A stretch of 64,000 nucleotides of DNA from CAIVPM01 sp964477265 (lineage in GTDB: Bacteria; Bacteroidota; Bacteroidia; Chitinophagales; Chitinophagaceae), in assembly GCA_964477265.1 (NCBI GenBank), contig CAYZDJ010000006.1, positions 62,001 to 126,000 of the forward strand. Reading direction: 5' to 3'. A program made the position numbers and the translations under genes. Shown in pieces: positions 25,802-34,273 of the stretch. Position 1 is the first letter of the stretch; each line of letters starts with the position of its first letter. Below the pieces are notes generated by a model. That model was not told where the DNA came from and searched no databases. It saw nothing but the letters and a program-made list of their open reading frames with translations.

Positions 25802-26218
25802 ATGAGTAACAGAACGTTTACAATGGTAAAGCCAGATGCTGCAAGCAAAGGACATACTGGTGCAATTATTAATGATATTATTGCTGGTGGCTTTAAAATT
25901 AAAGCAATGAAATGGTTAAAACTTACTAAAGAGCAAGCAGGTGAATTTTATGCAATACATAGTGAAAGGCCTTTCTATGGCGAGCTTTGTGATTTTATGA
26001 GCAGTGGACCAATAGTAGCTGCAATTTTAGAAAAAGAAAATGCTGTTGCAGATTTTAGAAAATTAATTGGGGCTACCAATCCTGCACAAGCAGAAGAAGG
26101 AACTATCAGGAAAAAATATGCTGCTTCAATTGGAGAAAATGCAGTACACGGAAGCGATAGTGATGAAAATGCTATTATTGAAGGTGATTTCTTTTTTAGC
26201 AAGTTAGAAAGGTTTTAG
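25802..26218 (+). CDS. ndk: nucleoside diphosphate kinase
   Basis: Transfers the gamma phosphate between nucleoside triphosphates and diphosphates through a phosphohistidine. It is 138 residues from the ATG at 25802. The phosphate-binding Lys10 is in TFTMVKPDA, and catalytic His116 is in NAVHGSDS, both in the expected places. An upstream in-frame start (25766) would add a non-conserved hydrophobic stretch and is rejected. A strong hairpin terminator follows. Confidence 0.96.
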   Translation: MSNRTFTMVKPDAASKGHTGAIINDIIAGGFKIKAMKWLKLTKEQAGEFYAIHSERPFYGELCDFMSSGPIVAAILEKENAVADFRKLIGATNPAQAEEGTIRKKYAASIGENAVHGSDSDENAIIEGDFFFSKLERF

Positions 26219-26244
26219 TTTTAAAATTGGGAATATTTTTTTTC

Positions 26245-26273
26245 AAAGGCAGCTTGAATATCAAGCTGCCTTT
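26245..26273 (+). terminator. terminator of ndk
   Basis: Perfect 13-bp stem AAAGGCAGCTTGA / TCAAGCTGCCTTT with a 3-base loop, followed by GTATTTT; 26 bases after the ndk stop. Confidence 0.8.
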
Positions 26274-26307
26274 GTATTTTAAGAATTAATCTTTGCTTTA
26301 AATTTTT

Positions 26308-26374
26308 ATAGTAAATCGTTAAAACGATTAATGTGCATAGAGTTTTATAGCCCACGACTTAAGTCGTGGGTTAA
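26308..26374. repeat. REP-like element with CCCACGACTTAAGTCGTGGG palindrome
   Basis: A 20-base perfect palindrome (26351-26370) next to a second imperfect palindrome AATCGTTAAAACGATT. It lies between ndk and serA. I see no transposase in the window. Confidence 0.7.
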
Positions 26375-26404
26375 AAATTTTTCAAACCCACTATTTTCGC
26401 AGCT

Positions 26405-27637
26405 ATGAGTAGCAATACAAGTTATCCAAAAGAAAAAATCAATATTCTTTTTTTAGAGAATATCAGTGATAAGGCAGTTAATCATTTTAAGCAAAATGGT
26501 TATACCAACGTTAAAAAAATTACTGGAGCTTTAAGCGAAGAAGAATTAATAAAAGAGTTACAGCATGTGCATTTACTTGGCATTCGTAGCAAAACACAAA
26601 TTACAAAAAAGGTGCTGGAGGCTGCAACCAAACTGCAAGCTATTGGTTGTTTTTGTATTGGCGTAAATCAGGTTGATATTAAAGCTGCAACAAAAAAGGG
26701 AGTTGTGGTTTTTAATGCTCCATATAGCAATACACGCAGTGTTGCAGAGTTGGTTATTGGTTTATTTATTGTTTTAATAAGAAGGATTATTGACAAGAAT
26801 AATGCAGCACACAAAGGCATTTGGCTTAAAGAAGCTAAAGGTAGTTTTGAATTGCGTGGCAAAACTTTGGGCATTATTGGTTATGGAAATATTGGAAGCC
26901 AGGTAAGTGTTTTAGCAGAAAATTTGGGGATGAAGGTTTTGTTTTATGATGTTGAAACCAAGCTTCCATTGGGTAATGCAGTAGCTGCAAAAAATATTAA
27001 GGAAGTTGTGAGCAAAGCAGATATTACTACATTACATATTCCTGAAAATGCAAGCACAAAAAATATTATTAATGCAAATGTTTTAAAGCAATTTAAAAAA
27101 GATAGCATTTTAATAAACTATGCACGTGGTGGAGTCGTTGATTTAGAAGCATTGGCAAAAGCCTTGCAAACAGGGCATTTGAGCGGTGCTGCAGTTGATG
27201 TGTTTCCTTGGGAGCCAGAAAAAAATGGAGATAAATTTACTACGCCATTGCAAGGTTTAAGCAATGTAATTTTAACGCCACATATTGGCGGAAGCACAGA
27301 AGAAGCCCAAGAGAATATTGGTGATGATGTAAGCAATAAACTATATAATTATTTAGAGAAGGGTATAACAAATGGCTCTCACACTGTGCCTGCAATCAGT
27401 TTACCTACACACGCCAACTCTCATAGAATTTTACATATACATAAAAACGTTCCAGGTGTATTGGGAGAAATAAATAGCAGCTTATCTAAAAACAAAATAA
27501 ATATTGTTGGTCAGTATTTAAGTACAAATGATGACATTGGTTATGTTGTGCTTGATGTTGATAAAAAGCTTTCCAGCAAAGCATTTGAGCTACTGAAAGA
27601 TGTAAAGGAAACTATTAAGGTTAGAATACTTTATTGA
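26405..27637 (+). CDS. serA: D-3-phosphoglycerate dehydrogenase
   Basis: First step of serine biosynthesis: oxidises 3-phosphoglycerate with NAD. It is 410 residues, with the E. coli SerA domain layout. The substrate domain contains LGIRSKTQITKKVLEAATKL. A Rossmann domain has GIIGYGNIGSQV and NYARGGVVDLEAL, the catalytic His lies in LTPHIGGSTEEA, and a C-terminal ACT domain (HIHKNVPGVLGEINSSLSKN) probably gives serine feedback. The ATG lies within a few bases of a TATTTTCG sequence resembling a -7 box. The downstream gene is a broken four-helix-bundle insert. Confidence 0.95.
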   Translation: MSSNTSYPKEKINILFLENISDKAVNHFKQNGYTNVKKITGALSEEELIKELQHVHLLGIRSKTQITKKVLEAATKLQAIGCFCIGVNQVDIKAATKKGVVVFNAPYSNTRSVAELVIGLFIVLIRRIIDKNNAAHKGIWLKEAKGSFELRGKTLGIIGYGNIGSQVSVLAENLGMKVLFYDVETKLPLGNAVAAKNIKEVVSKADITTLHIPENASTKNIINANVLKQFKKDSILINYARGGVVDLEALAKALQTGHLSGAAVDVFPWEPEKNGDKFTTPLQGLSNVILTPHIGGSTEEAQENIGDDVSNKLYNYLEKGITNGSHTVPAISLPTHANSHRILHIHKNVPGVLGEINSSLSKNKINIVGQYLSTNDDIGYVVLDVDKKLSSKAFELLKDVKETIKVRILY

Positions 27638-28073
27638 TTTACGATGTGCGATTTTAGATTTACGATTTAATTTAAAATATGACAAAAGATGAGCTTAAAA
27701 ACAGAACAAAGCAATATGCCTTATCTGTTGCAAGATTGGTTTTAAAGTTGCCATATAATATTGTAAATAAAAATTATAGCGACCAATGTAATAGAGCTGC
27801 ATCTTCTGTGGCAGCTAATTACAGAGCAGCTTTGAGAGCAAAATCAAATGCTGACTTTATCAATAAATTTAAAATAGTTGAAGAAGAATTAGACTAATCG
27901 ATTTTCTTTTTAGAAATGACAGAAGAGTTAAATCCAGTATATAAAAATGAAATAGCAATTTTGTGTAAAGAAGGAAATGAATTGCTATCAATAATTGTGG
28001 CAAGCTTAAACACTTTGAGAAAAAAGACAATTCAAAGCAAATCGTAAATCGTAGTTCCTAAATCGTAAATAAA
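27635..28073. mobile_element. candidate IR-bounded cassette carrying a four-helix-bundle gene
   Basis: The left arm (27635-27670) has GATTTACGATGTGCG and AGATTTACGATTT. The right arm (28038-28073) has AAATCGTAAATCGTAG and TAAATCGTAAAT, in complementary order. The unit starts at the serA stop codon and ends 7 bases before the next ATG. The only gene inside is the interrupted four-helix-bundle gene, whose own stop lies in the right arm. An empty pair of the same arms is at 23038-23168. No transposase is present and mobility is inference. Confidence 0.45.
27679..28047 (+). pseudogene. four-helix-bundle (23S intervening-sequence type) protein gene with in-frame nonsense codon
   Basis: The reading frame from ATG 27679 encodes MTKDELKNRTKQYALSVARL and further conserved S23/four-helix-bundle signatures (NRAASSVAANYRAALRAKS, KIVEEELD). 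It then hits TAA at 27895-27897. Reading on in the same frame gives the expected C-terminal half (SIFFLEMTEEL, then GNELLSIIVASLNTLRKK) to a second stop at 28045-28047. The full product would be 122 residues, normal for the family. A single G-to-T change (GAA to TAA, after the conserved EEELD) explains the break. The truncated 72-residue product would lack the last two helices. Confidence 0.8.
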
Positions 28074-28080
28074 AATTATA

Positions 28081-28857
28081 ATGTTAAAAAACACACTTAT
28101 AAAAGCAACTGAAGCTGCTGCAAAAATTATTAAAGAAAACTTTGATACATCTTTTACAATTTCTAATAAAGAAGGTATTAATAACCTTGTTACAGAAGTT
28201 GACCATAAAAGTGAAGAAGCCATAATCAACATAATAAAAAATGACTTTCCTGATCATTTTATTTTAAGTGAAGAAGCTGGTGCCATTGTGCAGGATAGTG
28301 AATATAAATGGATAATTGACCCTATTGATGGTACTGTAAATTATGCTAATGGAATTCCTATATGCTGCGTCAGCATTGGCATTGAGAAAGATGGCAAGAT
28401 GATAATGGGAGCAGTTTACAATCCATTTATCAATGAATTCTTTTTAGCAGAGCGTGGCTGTGGTGCAACGCTTAATGATAGAAAAATAAGTGTAACCACA
28501 AAAACAGAAGTTATTAAAAGCTGCTTAGTTACTGGTTTTCCTTATACTTATGTAAATGATGAAAATGGACCATTGCAGGTGTTTGAAAAATTCATTAAAA
28601 AAGGAATTCCTGTACGCAGATTAGGAAGTGCAGCAATTGATTTATGTTGGGTGGCTGCTGGCAGATTCGATGGTTTTTATGAGCACCAACTTAGTGCCTG
28701 GGACAGTGCTGCAGGTTTTATAATTGTTGAGGAAGCAGGAGGAAAAGTAACCAATTTAAAAGGTGAAACATATAATCCATATCAGCCAGGATTGATTGCT
28801 ACCAATGGTTTGATACATGATGAGATTGTAAGAATTGTAAATGGAGGACAAATTTAA
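28081..28857 (+). CDS. suhB: inositol monophosphatase family protein
   Basis: Mg-dependent sugar/inositol phosphatase, 258 residues. Metal-binding motifs are all present: the Glu of LSEEAGA, WIIDPIDGTVNYANG (DPxDGT) and the second site AWDSAAGFIIVEEAGG. Substrate could be inositol phosphate, or another small phosphate ester as for several bacterial relatives. The symbol is by family only. The thiL gene overlaps or directly follows its stop. Confidence 0.9.
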   Translation: MLKNTLIKATEAAAKIIKENFDTSFTISNKEGINNLVTEVDHKSEEAIINIIKNDFPDHFILSEEAGAIVQDSEYKWIIDPIDGTVNYANGIPICCVSIGIEKDGKMIMGAVYNPFINEFFLAERGCGATLNDRKISVTTKTEVIKSCLVTGFPYTYVNDENGPLQVFEKFIKKGIPVRRLGSAAIDLCWVAAGRFDGFYEHQLSAWDSAAGFIIVEEAGGKVTNLKGETYNPYQPGLIATNGLIHDEIVRIVNGGQI

Positions 28858-28861
28858 ATTT

Positions 28862-29884
28862 ATGGAAAGAACAGAAATAAGTAGTTTAGGAGAGTTTGGT
28901 TTAATAGAGCATTTAACCAAAAATTTTGAAATAAAAAATGCTTCAACAATTGTAGCAGTTGGAGATGATGCTGCTATAATTGACCACTTTGGCAAGCAAA
29001 CTGTAGTTACAACAGATTTGTTAATTGAAGGAATTCACTTCGATTTAATGTACACACCACTAAAGCATTTAGGTTATAAAAGTGTTGTAGTAAATGTTAG
29101 TGATATTTATGCAATGAATGCAATGCCAACGCAGATTACAATGAGCATTGCATTAAGTAATAAAATAAGCCTTGAAGCTATAGATGAATTTTATGAAGGT
29201 GTATTTGCAGCTTGCGAAAAATATGGTGTTGATTTAGTTGGTGGCGACACTACATCTTCTCAAAAAGGTTTTATAATAAGTGTTACTGCTATTGGAGAAG
29301 TAGCCCCTGATAAATTTGTAAAACGTAGTACAGCACAAAAAGGAGACCTGATTTGTGTAAGTGGTTTTCTTGGAGGAGCCTTTCTGGGCTTGACTTTGAT
29401 GGAAAGGGAAAAAAGAATTTATCTTGAAAATCCACAAATACAACCAGACCTTGAAGGTGAAAATTATATTGTAGGAAGATTGTTAAAGCCAGAGGCAAGA
29501 AAAGATATTATAGAATTTTTTGCAACCAATGAAATTGTACCTACAAGTATGATGGACATTAGTGATGGCTTGAGCAGTGAAGTGTTGCATATATGCAAGC
29601 AAAGCAATTTGGGTTGCAGAATTTATGAAGAAAAATTACCCATTCATCCTGATGCAAGGCAAGCTGCATTTAAGTTTGGGCTTGATGCAACTGTGTGTGC
29701 ATTAAGTGGAGGAGAGGATTATGAATTGATTTTTACTGTTAAGCAAGAGGATTATGATAAAATAATTTTGAGTGAAGAAATAAGTGTTGTTGGCTATATT
29801 GCAGATATTGAAGAAGGTAGCAAAATTATTACCAAGTCTGGCGGCACTCACAACATTGAAGCTCAAGGCTGGAAAGCGTTTTAA
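28862..29884 (+). CDS. thiL: thiamine-monophosphate kinase
   Basis: Phosphorylates thiamine monophosphate to the active diphosphate. It is 340 residues from the ATG at 28862 (MERTEISSLGEFGLIEHL, the usual ThiL opening); an ATG at 28841 would overlap the phosphatase gene by 17 bases. Motifs: VAVGDDAAIID near the N-terminus, VTTDLLIEGIHFD, VVNVSDIYAMNAMP, VGGDTTSS and MMDISDGLSSEVLHI, all metal/ATP ligands of the PurM/ThiL superfamily. It is convergent with a hypothetical barrel gene 6 bases away. Confidence 0.95.
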   Translation: MERTEISSLGEFGLIEHLTKNFEIKNASTIVAVGDDAAIIDHFGKQTVVTTDLLIEGIHFDLMYTPLKHLGYKSVVVNVSDIYAMNAMPTQITMSIALSNKISLEAIDEFYEGVFAACEKYGVDLVGGDTTSSQKGFIISVTAIGEVAPDKFVKRSTAQKGDLICVSGFLGGAFLGLTLMEREKRIYLENPQIQPDLEGENYIVGRLLKPEARKDIIEFFATNEIVPTSMMDISDGLSSEVLHICKQSNLGCRIYEEKLPIHPDARQAAFKFGLDATVCALSGGEDYELIFTVKQEDYDKIILSEEISVVGYIADIEEGSKIITKSGGTHNIEAQGWKAF

Positions 29885-29890
29885 AGAAAT

Positions 29891-30541
29891 CTATTTTATT
29901 GGTACAACTAATCTTAGACCAATTGGGAAACTTACGCCCCAGTAAGTTTTATTGGTTCTAACATCTCCATAAAAAGGTGCAGAAACAGTTAAAATTTCAT
30001 CAGGATTGTTTATATTTTTTCTACCAATAAATCTAATACCAATACCAAAATAAGGCTCCAACAAAACTTTATTTTTAAGTAACGCAACCCGCTGCCCATA
30101 CTTTATATTAAAGCCAAACACATCTTTAGACAAAGTATAGTCATCTTTTTTATAATAGGCTGGCACTCCCCCACTTTGTATGTTTTGTCCAATCCACCTG
30201 CTTTGATTGGTATACAGTTTCTTCCAGAAAAAATCACATTCAAAAAACTCATCTCGTTTTTCATTTTTATAAACCTTAAAGCAAGGCTTTATAATAAATC
30301 CACTATGCTCATCTTTTGTATCAAATGGTGCTGGCACATTCAAAATATAAGAATAATCAATAGCGATAGAATGCCTGCCGTTTAAGTTATATTCCAATCC
30401 AATTGTAGCGTTGGGATGAACAGGGTCTATTAACGATGCAAACATTGTTCTTAGAGCAAGTCTTGGAATTTTATTATTTTGAGAAAATAAACTGATATTT
30501 ATAAAGAACAAAATGATAAGCAAAAAGATGATGTTTTTCAT
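29891..30541 (-). CDS. exported beta-barrel-like protein (DUF3575-like)
   Basis: 216 residues with a signal peptide (MKNIIFLLIILFFINISLFS) and repeated amphipathic strands (IDYSYILNVPAP, VFGFNIKYGQRVALL, KVLLEPYFGIGIRFIGRK) ending GLRLVVPIK. This resembles small outer-membrane barrels of Bacteroidota. DUF3575 membership is a guess from the pattern. Its ATG shares an A with the stop of the upstream LVIVD gene (TAATG), so the two are translationally coupled. Confidence 0.65.
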   Translation of the reverse strand: MKNIIFLLIILFFINISLFSQNNKIPRLALRTMFASLIDPVHPNATIGLEYNLNGRHSIAIDYSYILNVPAPFDTKDEHSGFIIKPCFKVYKNEKRDEFFECDFFWKKLYTNQSRWIGQNIQSGGVPAYYKKDDYTLSKDVFGFNIKYGQRVALLKNKVLLEPYFGIGIRFIGRKNINNPDEILTVSAPFYGDVRTNKTYWGVSFPIGLRLVVPIK

Positions 30542-31284
30542 TACTTGATTGTTGTAATTTTTACAGGATTATTTCTATTGGTAATATCATAGATTGTAAT
30601 GCCATTAGCAGTCCAGCAAATCAATTCATCATCATAAGGTATTACATCCAAACATTTCTCATCTGGAAGTGTTGTAATTAGTTTAGGTAAAAAACCATTG
30701 TTTATATCAAACACCTGCATACCAGTGGCAGTATCACATACATATAAGCTATTGCCCCAATAACCTAATCCCATAGGCTCTTTCATTGTTAATGTATATG
30801 TTTCAATGGGATTAGTTATAGATCTTATATCAATCACAGAAAGCACACTACGTCCACCACCACATATAGAAGAGCTACGCAGTGTTGCATAAGCCACACT
30901 GTCTTTTGCAACTACCGGATCGCAACGTCTAAAAACTTGTTGGCTGGTAGCTGTGCTTATTAAAGTAGGATTAGCAGGATTTACTATTGAATAAATGTAA
31001 ACCACACTTGTGCTTCCAATAAATAACTTGTCTTTAAATGGGTAAATAGTTTCAATACCCAAACCCAGATTAACTACATTTTTATAAACAGGATTGCCTG
31101 CACTGGAGATATCAAAAATACGCAAACCTGTATTTTCAACAGTGTATAAATAATTCCCTGCAATAGCAAATTTTGCTAGGCTTCCGCCAGTGCCTGTTGT
31201 TACATAAACTGTATTCCCTTGGTCATTTTTTGTGCAAGAAAAAAACAAAAGAATAATTGTAGTGTAAAGAAATATTTTTTTCAT
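30541..31284 (-). CDS. LVIVD-repeat beta-propeller lipoprotein
   Basis: 247 residues from the ATG at 31282-31284. The lipoprotein signal is MKKIFLYTTIILLFFSC. Repeats have the pattern hydrophobic strand, then L-x-(I/V)-(F/Y)-D-(I/V), then NP (GLRIFDISSAGNP, VVYIYSIVNPANP, VLSVIDIRSITNP, GMQVFDINN, GITIYDITNRNNP). These are LVIVD repeats forming a propeller at the cell surface or in the periplasm. Function unknown. An upstream start (31341) would run back into the preceding gene and lacks a signal peptide. Part of a three-gene operon. Confidence 0.82.
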   Translation of the reverse strand: MKKIFLYTTIILLFFSCTKNDQGNTVYVTTGTGGSLAKFAIAGNYLYTVENTGLRIFDISSAGNPVYKNVVNLGLGIETIYPFKDKLFIGSTSVVYIYSIVNPANPTLISTATSQQVFRRCDPVVAKDSVAYATLRSSSICGGGRSVLSVIDIRSITNPIETYTLTMKEPMGLGYWGNSLYVCDTATGMQVFDINNGFLPKLITTLPDEKCLDVIPYDDELICWTANGITIYDITNRNNPVKITTIK

Positions 31285-31294
31285 AATGCTTAAT

Positions 31295-31831
31295 TTATCT
31301 GTAACAGGTTCTGTTAATTGTTGTTTGTTTTTTCCATCCAATTAAAATGCCTTTGGTTGTATCAACACATTCAAAATAAACATCCTGCTCATCAGGATAA
31401 TTTTGAACACCTTGATTTGGAAACACTCCATTTATTTTATTTACAACTTTTGGATTAGTTGGATTATGCAAATCGAATACTACCAAATCTGCAAGGTTAT
31501 TGGCGTATAAAAAACTATCTTTTATAGAAATTTCATAATTGTAAGGTATATTTATAAAGCCTGTTTTTACTGGGTTCAGCTTATTTGTATTGTCAATTAT
31601 ATGTACACCTGCACCTAAATCATTCTGAAAAATATAATTGCCATAGGCATAAATTTTTCCTGGATTTGCAGTGGGTTTTGAACTTTGAAAAGCTATCTGT
31701 GCAATGTCTGTTTTACTTGCATAAATTGGCACATATCCATAGCCTTTATTATCTTTATCTATCCAATTCAACCTTCTATTGCAAGCAATAATCGCAAGCA
31801 ACACTATGATTATATAAACTATTTTTTTCAT
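31295..31831 (-). CDS. LVIVD-repeat lipoprotein, short
   Basis: 178 residues from the ATG at 31829-31831. The lipoprotein signal is MKKIVYIIIVLLAIIAC. Repeats of the LVIVD type follow (GVHIIDNTNKLNPVKTG, LVVFDLHNPTNPKVV), and the end has a conserved-looking QDVYFECVDTTKGILIGW and a terminal CYR. It is followed after 10 bases by the longer LVIVD gene, so the two may act as partners or be a split version of a larger propeller. First gene of the operon, divergent from murI. Confidence 0.75.
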   Translation of the reverse strand: MKKIVYIIIVLLAIIACNRRLNWIDKDNKGYGYVPIYASKTDIAQIAFQSSKPTANPGKIYAYGNYIFQNDLGAGVHIIDNTNKLNPVKTGFINIPYNYEISIKDSFLYANNLADLVVFDLHNPTNPKVVNKINGVFPNQGVQNYPDEQDVYFECVDTTKGILIGWKKQTTINRTCYR

Positions 31832-31975
31832 AAACAATTTTTATCAAAGTTGTTCGAAATCATGTCTTTAATGGTCATAAAATTGTCATTTTTATGTCAT
31901 AGTTTTGTAAAATATATTATTAAAATTGGCTGATTGTTTGATTAACCTAATCTTTACTTATAACATTATTTTTAA

Positions 31976-32812
31976 ATGAAACAAGGTTCAATAGGCGTGT
32001 TTGATAGTGGTTATGGTGGTTTAACTGTTTTAAAAGAAATAGTAAAAAAACTACCACAATATAACTATGTTTATCTTGGTGATAATGCACGTGCACCCTA
32101 TGGCAACAGAAGTTTTGAAACAGTATATCATTATACACAAGAATGTGTTGAATGGTTTTTTAACCAAGGTTGTCACTTAGTAATATTGGCTTGCAACACT
32201 GCGTCTGCAAAGGCTTTGCGAACTATACAACAAAAATTTATTGCAAACCAACATCCAAATAAAAGAGTGCTTGGTGTTATAAGACCAACTACTGAAGTAA
32301 TTGGCAACTACACACAAAGCAATCATATTGGTGTGCTTGCAACCAATGGAACCATAGCTTCAAATTCTTATTTAATCGAAATAGAAAAATTTTTTCCAGA
32401 TGTTATTGTGCATCAGCAAGCCTGCCCTATGTGGGTGCCATTAATTGAAAATAATGAACATAACAGTAAGGGTGCAGATTTTTTTGTAAAAGAATATATT
32501 GATGCTTTAGATAATCAAAGCCCAAATATTGATACTATACTTTTGGCTTGTACCCATTACCCTTTGTTAATAGATAAAATAAAAGAATACACACCTGTTG
32601 GGACAAAAATTGTTACACAAGGAGAGATAGTTGCAGACAGTCTTGAAAAATATTTGCAAAAACATAAAGAAATAGAAAGCCTTTGCAGCAAAGGTTTTGA
32701 GCGACATTTTTATACAACCGATTCTGTAGATGACTTTAATAGACATGCCACACTTTTTTATGAAGAAAAAATAAAGAGTGAGTATTGTAATTTAAACCCA
32801 CATATTACGTAA
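31976..32812 (+). CDS. murI: glutamate racemase
   Basis: Makes D-glutamate for peptidoglycan. It is 278 residues. The catalytic Asp is in GVFDSGYGGLTVL, Cys73 in ACNTASAKALR and Cys192 in ACTHYPLL form the two-base mechanism, and GDNARAPYG is the conserved substrate-loop segment. It supplies the substrate of MurD, encoded further along in this window. The lipoprotein thioredoxin gene follows after 33 bases. Confidence 0.96.
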   Translation: MKQGSIGVFDSGYGGLTVLKEIVKKLPQYNYVYLGDNARAPYGNRSFETVYHYTQECVEWFFNQGCHLVILACNTASAKALRTIQQKFIANQHPNKRVLGVIRPTTEVIGNYTQSNHIGVLATNGTIASNSYLIEIEKFFPDVIVHQQACPMWVPLIENNEHNSKGADFFVKEYIDALDNQSPNIDTILLACTHYPLLIDKIKEYTPVGTKIVTQGEIVADSLEKYLQKHKEIESLCSKGFERHFYTTDSVDDFNRHATLFYEEKIKSEYCNLNPHIT

Positions 32813-32845
32813 CTACATATATCTAACAAATCAAACAATCTAACA

Positions 32846-33403
32846 ATGAAGAAAATAACATTCCTAACACTGCTTTTGTTTATGCTTAGCTGCAACACTA
32901 AGCAGGAAACAAAAAATGATGTACAACAAAACAACACAGGCAACGCCTCAAAACAAGACACAGCAACAAATCCATCAAAATCGCAGGATGTAATTGTGCC
33001 AGACTTTACAGCAAACGATATTGATGGCAAACCAGTAACATTGTCTAATTTTTATAAAAATAAGAAAGTGGTGCTGATAGATTTTTGGGCAAGCTGGTGT
33101 GGACCTTGCAGGGAAGAAAATCCCAATGTTGTGGCAGCATATCAAAAATACCACGACAAAGGATTTGATATAATTGGAGTAAGCCTTGACAGAACTAAAG
33201 ATGCTTGGCTTGGAGCAATTAAAGAAGATAAATTAGAATGGACACAAGTAAGTGAATTAAAGTATTGGAACAGTGAAATTGTACATCAATATGGCATCAA
33301 CTCTATCCCTACTAATTTTTTAATTGATGGTAATGGAAAGCTTATTGCTGCTGAGTTGCGTGGCATTGAGTTGGATATGAAACTGAAAGAAATTTTGAAA
33401 TAG
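32846..33403 (+). CDS. TlpA/ResA-like thioredoxin lipoprotein
   Basis: 185 residues. The lipoprotein signal is MKKITFLTLLLFMLSC, with Cys16 lipidated, followed by a Thr/Asn-rich linker. The thioredoxin domain has the active site WASWCGPC (Cys85 and Cys88), LIDFWASW before it and the cis-proline loop INSIPTNFLID. It is likely a periplasmic, membrane-anchored thiol reductase for cytochrome c maturation or envelope proteins. A hairpin terminator follows. Confidence 0.92.
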   Translation: MKKITFLTLLLFMLSCNTKQETKNDVQQNNTGNASKQDTATNPSKSQDVIVPDFTANDIDGKPVTLSNFYKNKKVVLIDFWASWCGPCREENPNVVAAYQKYHDKGFDIIGVSLDRTKDAWLGAIKEDKLEWTQVSELKYWNSEIVHQYGINSIPTNFLIDGNGKLIAAELRGIELDMKLKEILK

Positions 33404-33432
33404 AGTTAAAATATATCAGGCTATGCAAATAG

Positions 33433-33464
33433 AAGAGGCTGTTACAAATGTAACAGCCTCTTTT
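33433..33464. terminator. hairpin terminator between convergent genes
   Basis: AAGAGGCTGTTACA and TGTAACAGCCTCTT form a 13-14 bp stem with a very short loop, followed by TT; it ends the thioredoxin transcript and may also serve the Spy-like gene on the other strand. Confidence 0.7.
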
Positions 33465-33495
33465 GTAAACTACCTATGAAAACAAACTAACTAAA

Positions 33496-34101
33496 CTACT
33501 TCTTACTTAATTTTTTTCTTTGTTGCAACTTCTCTAATTGCTCTTGCGTAAGGATTGTTTTTAAATATTCCTTTTGAGATATTTTCAGGTTTTTAATCTG
33601 CTCTTTCTTTTCTTCTTGTGTTAACCTATTGTTGCCTTTGATGGTTGCAACCTGTTGCTCAACATCTGCCCTCTTTGCTTTTAATTTTTCTTCCTGCTCT
33701 TGCGTTAACTGCAACTTTGTTTTCATTTTATTAAACTGTGCTGCCATCCTTGATTTTCTTTCTTGCTGCAATTTTACTTTTTCCGCAGCCAATTGACTTT
33801 TTTGCTCTGTCGTTAGCGTAGCTTCAAAAGCAGCCTTTCTTTCTTGCTTTAGGCTGTTTAACTTTTGTTTGTATTCGCCCAAAGTCATGTTATTATTGGC
33901 TTTCAGGTCTTTTTCCTTTCGCCTGTAATTGGCATTTAGGCTTTTTATTTGGGCTTGCTGTTCTTGCGTTAAGTTTAGCTTCTTTACCTGCTCTTTCCTT
34001 TGCTCTTTCTCATTTGTCTTATTATGTTTTTGCCTTGCTTGTGCATTAGTTTGTGTTAATGTTAACACAACCAAACTAAATAGAATAATGTACTTTTTCA
34101 T
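33496..34101 (-). CDS. Spy/CpxP-like periplasmic LTxxQ protein
   Basis: 201 residues from the ATG at 34099-34101. A signal peptide (MKKYIILFSLVVLTLTQTNA) is followed by a strongly charged all-helical mature part. It has repeated LTQEQ motifs (KKLNLTQEQQAQIKSL, ATLTTEQKSQL, LQLTQEQEEKLKAK, NRLTQEEKKEQIKNL, TILTQEQLEKL). The LTxxQ repeats are typical of the Spy/CpxP chaperone group, which bind unfolded proteins or sense envelope stress. Here the motif is present five times, more than in Spy. The longer reading from 34164 lacks a leading signal peptide. Confidence 0.82.
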   Translation of the reverse strand: MKKYIILFSLVVLTLTQTNAQARQKHNKTNEKEQRKEQVKKLNLTQEQQAQIKSLNANYRRKEKDLKANNNMTLGEYKQKLNSLKQERKAAFEATLTTEQKSQLAAEKVKLQQERKSRMAAQFNKMKTKLQLTQEQEEKLKAKRADVEQQVATIKGNNRLTQEEKKEQIKNLKISQKEYLKTILTQEQLEKLQQRKKLSKK

Positions 34102-34204
34102 AATTATACTTTTTAAATTGTTATGTATAAGAGATAAAATATGAAAGGAAAAGTTTAAGACCATTTTCTAAAAATTTTGTTAAAAGAAATACTATACATT
34201 GATG

Positions 34205-34242
34205 TCAAAAAAAAACTCCTTTTACAAAAAGTAAAAGGAGTT
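34205..34242 (-). terminator. terminator of the dcw cluster
   Basis: AACTCCTTTTAC / GTAAAAGGAGTT (12 bp, 5-base loop) followed on the minus strand by a T8 run, 32 bases after the ftsZ stop. It marks the end of the division cluster transcript. Confidence 0.85.
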
Positions 34243-34273
34243 AAACAAAACAAGTATAAACAAACTACTTTTT

